Part shown: positions 59,097 to 64,000 of the stretch, in pieces
How positions within the stretch are numbered: the stretch's first letter is position 1
Layout of the letters: every line of letters starts with the position of its first letter
NCBI GenBank assembly: GCA_033977485.1
Contig: CM066983.1
Coordinates: forward strand, 61,871,010 to 61,935,009
Direction: 5' to 3'
Source: Hydrangea macrophylla
Lineage: Eukaryota > Streptophyta > Magnoliopsida > Cornales > Hydrangeaceae
DNA: 64,000 nucleotides
The notes under the pieces: model-generated
Told to the model about the DNA's origin: nothing
Database searches by the model: none
What the model saw: the letters and a program-made list of their open reading frames with translations, nothing else
Made by a program: the position numbers and the translations under genes

Positions 59097-59982
59097 TGTT
59101 GCTACATAAACTGTAAAAGAACAATATCACCAAATAACAGTAGCCTTTGACGTTTTTCTTGGGATGAGTCGTGGACTACTTTGCTCTCTTTAAGACGGTT
59201 CGCGGCTCTGCCCAAGTTGTGCAATTAGTTCAGATGAATGCCACGACGTCCCCAGGATAAAGCAGCCCAGAAATTGCCTCTGTCTCAAAAATCCTTGCAC
59301 AGAGGAAGATCAGAAGACCCATACCCTTTCAGAATTAGTTGCTCGAAATCACAAAAAAAAATTTGCACCCTGCATCGCTTTGAATATTTTTTTTTTAGAA
59401 ACTGTTTTTCTTCTCTCGTGTTTGAATGAATTTTTATGTAAGCAGATTTTCTGTATATGTCAAATATATTTTGAATGTTGGGGAAACATAGCGTTGCAGA
59501 ATGTGAAGAGAAATCTGCGAACGCTGGAGAAAAAATCTAGAATAAAAAAAACATTGAGGAGTTTGAGGGAGACTTGGTATCCAACTGACCTAATCCAAAT
59601 AAAACTCATTCAGCTTAAACAGAATATGTTTATTTTTCAAATAAATTTTGTATAAAAAAGATATATAGGAGTAGGCCCACAACCAAGTCCGGCCCGGAAC
59701 ACAGCAAGGTGGCGGCGGCAGCGGCGGCGCGCGCGTGTTTGTGTTTTGTGGTAAACAATTGGGCCTAGGTCCTCCCCTTCACAAAACTTGGTACCTCCAA
59801 GGGGCCCAACCCTTACTCCAACCTTCACTTATATAAGTCCTTCCCACTTACTCTAATTTTCCTATTTGGGACAAGTAAAAGAACATTTGGGTTGGTTTGT
59901 GAATAAGACAAAACTCAAAACCCATTTTTAAAAGCTTTCCCTCAAACTTTTCCTCCAATTTAAACATACACTTTTTCCAAAA
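59097..59982 (-). repeat. Copia 5' LTR
   Basis: The LTR is 886 bp and homologous to 53776-54732. The right end has decayed to TTTTTCCAAAA. Confidence 0.85.
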
Positions 59983-59987
59983 AACAA

Positions 59988-62125
59988 AAAGCTTAAGATG
60001 GATGACCAGCCGGCGTCCACACCTTCGATTTTAGGTTCTCTCTCATCTTTCCCATTTTTGTAAGAAGAAATATCATCTTTTTGTTAAAGGGTCAATTTTG
60101 GTCAGATCTCCATTATTTTCCCAATTCTTGTAATTTTATTATATAGTTTATAGTTGTCGTAAAATATTTTCCCGACAATTGCAAATTTCTAAAGTGCTTA
60201 AAGGAAATTTGTTGCAAAAATTTAAGAATTTCTAATTATGTAATTTTTGTTTGTTTTTTCCAACTGGGTATCAAAAGAAACATTGTTATGTTCTTGTATA
60301 ATGATCTATGCATACCCTTTTGAGTCAGGGTGTAAAGTAATATTACGTACATGACTAAATTGGATTTATATAGATTCTTAGTGAACAAATTAATAAGAAC
60401 TTGAATTGGACAGCTTTGGTACCAGTGGAATTTCTATTGCTGCTACTGGGATTACTCACCCTTTAGATTCATCCTTCTTATCTCCATTAATGTGAAGAAA
60501 TAACTTTCTTGCTTCCCTTTTTTTGGTTTTAAATTTTGAATGATGTGTTGTTTTTTTTTGTGTATTCCTTGAAGTCAAATGTTTAACGAGCACAAAAGAC
60601 TCAATTTTGAAGAATAGTGATCACAATGTGGAATGTAAATCTAATTAATAAAATGACGAATATAATTCAAGTAGCAAAGTTGGGTTGAGTGTGAGCTATG
60701 ATGCCATTCATATAACATCCTTGTTTGAGCTATGTCGCCAAATTGGATTGAGTTTGAGCTACTGATATTTTCAGTTTGTTTTCTTCGAGTTTTAAGATTT
60801 CATATCATATCTTCGTAAGGGGGTTGGGCCAGTAATGGTCAACTTTATTAAAACTAACGTCTTTTATAGTGTTTTTATTTTTTCATTGTTGGTTTTTTAA
60901 GTTTGGAGTTGGCAGAGCTACCAGATCTTTAGTGTTTGTATAACAAATTTGGTTCCAAAATGTGTTTCTATCTTAGTAGATTAATGTTGGTTCTTTTGAA
61001 CTAAGTGTTTTTTAGTTTTGTTCTCTTTTGGTTTTTGCAGGAGAGAGTGCTCAAGTGTGTTGAAGTGATCACTGATCAATGAGTCATCAATGATAAGGGA
61101 GTGTAAAGGTTGGCCCCTATTGTGTGGAACATGAGATTCAAAATTATCTCTAGGTTTCCAGGGTTTGAAATCTGCCTATTTATAGGCTGCTGCCAGCAAC
61201 CAAAGAACCAAGTCAGCGAGGATAACACCGTAGTCAACTGTAACGACCGGTAAGACTAACGGTAGTACTTCAATAATATTTGTTTCAGTTCAAAATGGAA
61301 GGAGTTTCAATTTCAGAATGCTGGCTACTTGGCATAATGCCTTTGTAATACTTATTTATGCAAGCCATAATGCCATTGTCTGTGTGTAAGGGAAAGTTGA
61401 ATAAATTAAACATTATAGTCTTATCACTATAACCATATTGTACAACTTTGGAGCACTTGAGTTTACAGCAGAAATCAGCCCTTCATTAAATTATTGGACA
61501 AGTGATTTAGTAGTTGGATCCCATAAGTTGTAAAGGGTGGCTACTTTTTGCCTTTGCTTAGCTATGATTGATATTTAATGTAAAGACTCTTGTAGCAATC
61601 AATGATAATGTAAATTGAAGTGATTAGGATTTTTTTTCATTTCATGTACATGATTATTACCAAGTCTATTGAATCTATTCTGAAACTTGCTTGATACATC
61701 ATTAGGGAGTCTGTTATTTGTATTTTTTACACAGATCAAGAGTATTTGTTAATCACTTAAATCTATTTGAGAAGAACAAATGTTGTTCTAATCCATTGGT
61801 AGGCGATAAAACCTAGATTTCTATAGTGAAAATGGCTCGAACAGGCTTGTGGTGGACAATCTTTATTCAATTCTGCATGATACCTTTTTGTACAAAACAT
61901 GTTTCATTAATCTTCCCATTTTTTTTGCCCTTGCATGAATGAGAGCATCATTCATAGTAACTAATACACTTTTTGGACTTTGCACTCACTGTAAGTTCAG
62001 TTCTTACAGCTTGCCTATGCATGCTCGGGTTGCATGCTACTTATGTTTCAATAATTGAACTCGTCCATTTTGACAATTAATCAACAATTTCTATTTTGTC
62101 ATATTTTGCAGATTGACCATGGTGT
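59988..62125. other. Unrecognised AT-rich sequence, possibly CACTA interior
   Basis: This continues the DNA into which the copia element inserted. No ORF above 60 aa and no known domain is visible. It has intron-like features: GTAAGAAG after a short ATG frame at 59998-60063, a TTTTTGCAG acceptor-like site at 61033-61041 and a TTTTGCAG at 62104-62111 followed by ACCATGG. These could be exon borders of a CACTA gene or of a captured host fragment. I cannot assign a product. Confidence 0.3.
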
Positions 62126-62166
62126 TGTAACGTCCCGAAATCAAAGAGAGCGGAAGAAGGGGGGGG

Positions 62167-62199
<33 letters not shown>

Positions 62200-62384
62200 A
62201 AATAGCTCCCATAATGTCTTACAATGAAACCGACACACGGAAATTATTTTTGTTAATTTTTTTTTAAGTAATTATTTTGAAAACAAGGTCTTGAAATGTA
62301 TGAAGGGGGTGCTCATTTAAACATTGATATCGCAAAGGGATTATGCTTTTAATCTATGTATTCTGATGAAAGTTGGATCAAGCA
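62126..62384 (+). repeat. Possible chromovirus-like LTR start and GA microsatellite
   Basis: TGTAACGTCCCGAAATC at 62126 resembles the TGTAACACCC start of chromovirus LTRs. A (GA)n run of about 25 bp lies at 62168-62192. No matching end was found, so this may be a truncated LTR. The fragment is followed by a 63-bp array. Confidence 0.4.
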
Positions 62385-62651
62385 AAGAAGTTCAATTGAG
62401 CGAACTCTGGGCAGAGAGTTCACTCTACAGAAGCTGGATTAAGTAGAGAAAAGTTCGATTGAGCGAACTCTGGGCAGAGAGTTTACTCTACAGAAGTTGG
62501 ATTAAGCAGAGAAAAGTTCGATTGAGCGAACTCTGGGCAGAGAGTTCACTCTGCAGAAGATGGATTAAGCAGAGAAAAGTTTGATTGAGCAAACTCTAGG
62601 TAAAGAGTTCACTCTACAGAAATTGGATTAAGCAGAAAAAAGTTCAATTGA
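62385..62651. repeat. 63-bp tandem array (about four copies)
   Basis: CGAACTCTGGGCAGAGAGTT recurs at 62401, 62464, 62527 and (mutated) 62590. The array stops where the Tat LTR begins, in mid-unit, so the LTR inserted into it. Confidence 0.85.
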
Positions 62652-62654
62652 GGT

Positions 62655-64000
62655 TGTGGACACGCGGAATTCCACTCCTTTTGTTTGATTTGAAATTGTT
62701 TTGAAAAGGAAAAGCAAAGGTCTATTGAAAACAGATACAGAGTCGACACTTGGTCTTTAGGGAACCAAGAAACCCAATTTGACTAACCCAAACGGATAAA
62801 ACGCACCGGGATTTCATAACCAAAGAACTTGGCTCGGGGTTTTGGTATGAGAGAGGAAGGAGCCTTTGTGAAGACTAAAACACCCTCAACTCACCCTGTG
62901 TTTCGACGGGCCTCGATTAGCATCCAAATAATCATCTTATACTATGTATGGTTCGACAATTAATACTATGATAGTATATTACATCACACAAGAATTTTGA
63001 AATGGAAGATCAAAAGATAAGATATCATACAATGCAAATGTGAAAGATCACACAAATAAACCTAGGAATAATCGTCTAATCACATATCAAAGAATTAAGT
63101 TTTCCTGATCTAAAGGGGGCATGAATTGTTCTTGAAACAAATAATCAAAGAGATCAAAATATGCTTAGCAAGCTAGAATGATGCATGTTAATCTTTAGGA
63201 AAAAAGACCTCTCAATCCCCGGGATGGATGAGAAAGGATGATTAGATCTAGGGGAAGCATGGACGTGTGATCAAGTTTATTCCTTATAATCTTCTTAGAT
63301 TAGGAGTCACAACAGCCCCAAATCTTGCATGGATGTAATGTATGATCCTAGAATGTGCAAAGGTTGTAGTGTGTTTGTGTACATGGACTTTCTAAAGTGA
63401 CTTAGAAGTCTAAAATATGAATGAATGCATGGAGGAAATCATCATGAGATATGTACAAATGTAGTATGGACCACTTCCTAAGATATGAACTAATTTGGAG
63501 TGCATGTAAGAATCAAATCAAAGAATGAAAGTAAAAGAATGCTTGCTGTGAATAGTGGACAGAATATTGACTTGATCTTGTAGAAATTGAAAAGTAGGGG
63601 TAGAAATGTTTTTAATGCATGATTTTTTTTGGAGATCATCCTTATTGTGTTTAGAACACATATCAAAAAGGCAATCTTCAATAACTATTTTACATATTGA
63701 GAGAAATCATATAAACAATAGAGGTTACTCAGAAACAGTGTCCGTACTGTCTACTGAAATGTTGAAATATCTTAGAAAATGAAAACAAACGATCTAGAGA
63801 CCCATATTATACATAAAGTTCCCTAAGTCACCGAATCAAGGGAAAAATGAGTTGGGACCACTTGTTTGGAAATGTTTTCTGAAAAACAAGTTGAAAGTTA
63901 ACCAAGCTGCTGTGACAGCAAAAAATAGAATGTCTGGAAGGAATGTTTGGGTCAAAATGTAACCCTTCCATGTGTTTCCAAACCAAACCAAAAATCATGG
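62655..64000 (-). repeat. Third Tat LTR copy (runs off the right edge)
   Basis: It starts TGTGGACACGCGGAATTCC and matches 34624-34835 plus 37832-38977. It shows the uninterrupted solo-LTR site. The 63-bp array directly to its left is flanking DNA, so in minus orientation this is either a 3' LTR of another Tat element or a solo LTR. Confidence 0.85.

Larger units (their letters stand above)
53776..59982 (-). mobile_element. Ty1/copia retrotransposon, decayed
   Basis: LTRs at 53776-54732 and 59097-59982 flank a minus-strand gag-protease-integrase-RT-RNase H order, which is the copia order. TSD AACAA lies at 53771-53775 and 59983-59987. The coding region has many stops, frameshifts and lost catalytic residues. 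No standard initiator-Met primer site is visible next to the 5' LTR (59096 leftwards on the minus strand). Confidence 0.88.

Noticed and set aside
63366..63374. GTTGTAGTG as the missing right end of the CACTA element
   Set aside because: It lies inside the Tat LTR and is present in the other LTR copy near 38354, so it is LTR sequence.

Overview
This window is plant nuclear DNA, almost certainly from an angiosperm (probably a eudicot) with a large, repeat-rich genome. I find no convincing host gene. Nearly every base belongs to nested transposable elements, tandem repeats inside them, or decayed remnants. The evidence is LTR pairs with TG...CA ends and target-site duplications (TSDs), tRNA primer sites, polypurine tracts and recognisable gag/pol remnants. 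The species cannot be named from what is visible.

Layout. (1) 1-40859 is one minus-strand Ty3/gypsy element of the Tat/Ogre type. Its 3' LTR (1-2253) runs off the left edge and its 5' LTR is 34624-40859. Its interior keeps a gag zinc-finger remnant, no pol, and several satellite-like arrays (49-bp, 30-bp and other periods). (2) Nested in it at 2397-24796 (TSD GTCGT) is a plus-strand Athila-type element with gag and protease but no reverse transcriptase, RNase H or integrase. (3) Nested in the Athila element at 8325-22117 (TSD TTATT) is a 13.8-kb minus-strand chromovirus of the Tekay/Del type. It has 3.88-kb LTRs, a stop-ridden gag-pol, a chromodomain, and an intact extra 333-aa acidic ORF next to the primer-binding site. 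(4) The 5' LTR of the Tat element is itself split by a 2991-bp solo LTR (34836-37826, TSD CCTTT). (5) 40860-51310 is a head-to-tail array of six short, non-coding, copia-type units (LTR about 580 bp, interior about 1.1 kb) in which neighbours share LTRs. The Tat element inserted into the first LTR of this array. (6) 51311-52911 looks like an old chromovirus LTR fragment. (7) 52912 onward starts with a CACTA DNA-transposon end. A decayed minus-strand Ty1/copia element (53776-59982, TSD AACAA) sits inside it. (8) 59988-62125 is unrecognised AT-rich DNA. 62126-62654 holds a possible LTR start, a GA microsatellite and a 63-bp repeat array. 62655-64000 is a third copy of the Tat LTR.

The insertion order is readable: copia-like array, then Tat, then Athila, then the chromovirus. 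LTR divergence sampled by eye agrees (about 2% for the chromovirus, about 7% for Athila, apparently more for Tat). The two features I consider least ordinary are the LTR-sharing array with its duplicated dimer, and the intact acidic ORF in an otherwise dead chromovirus.
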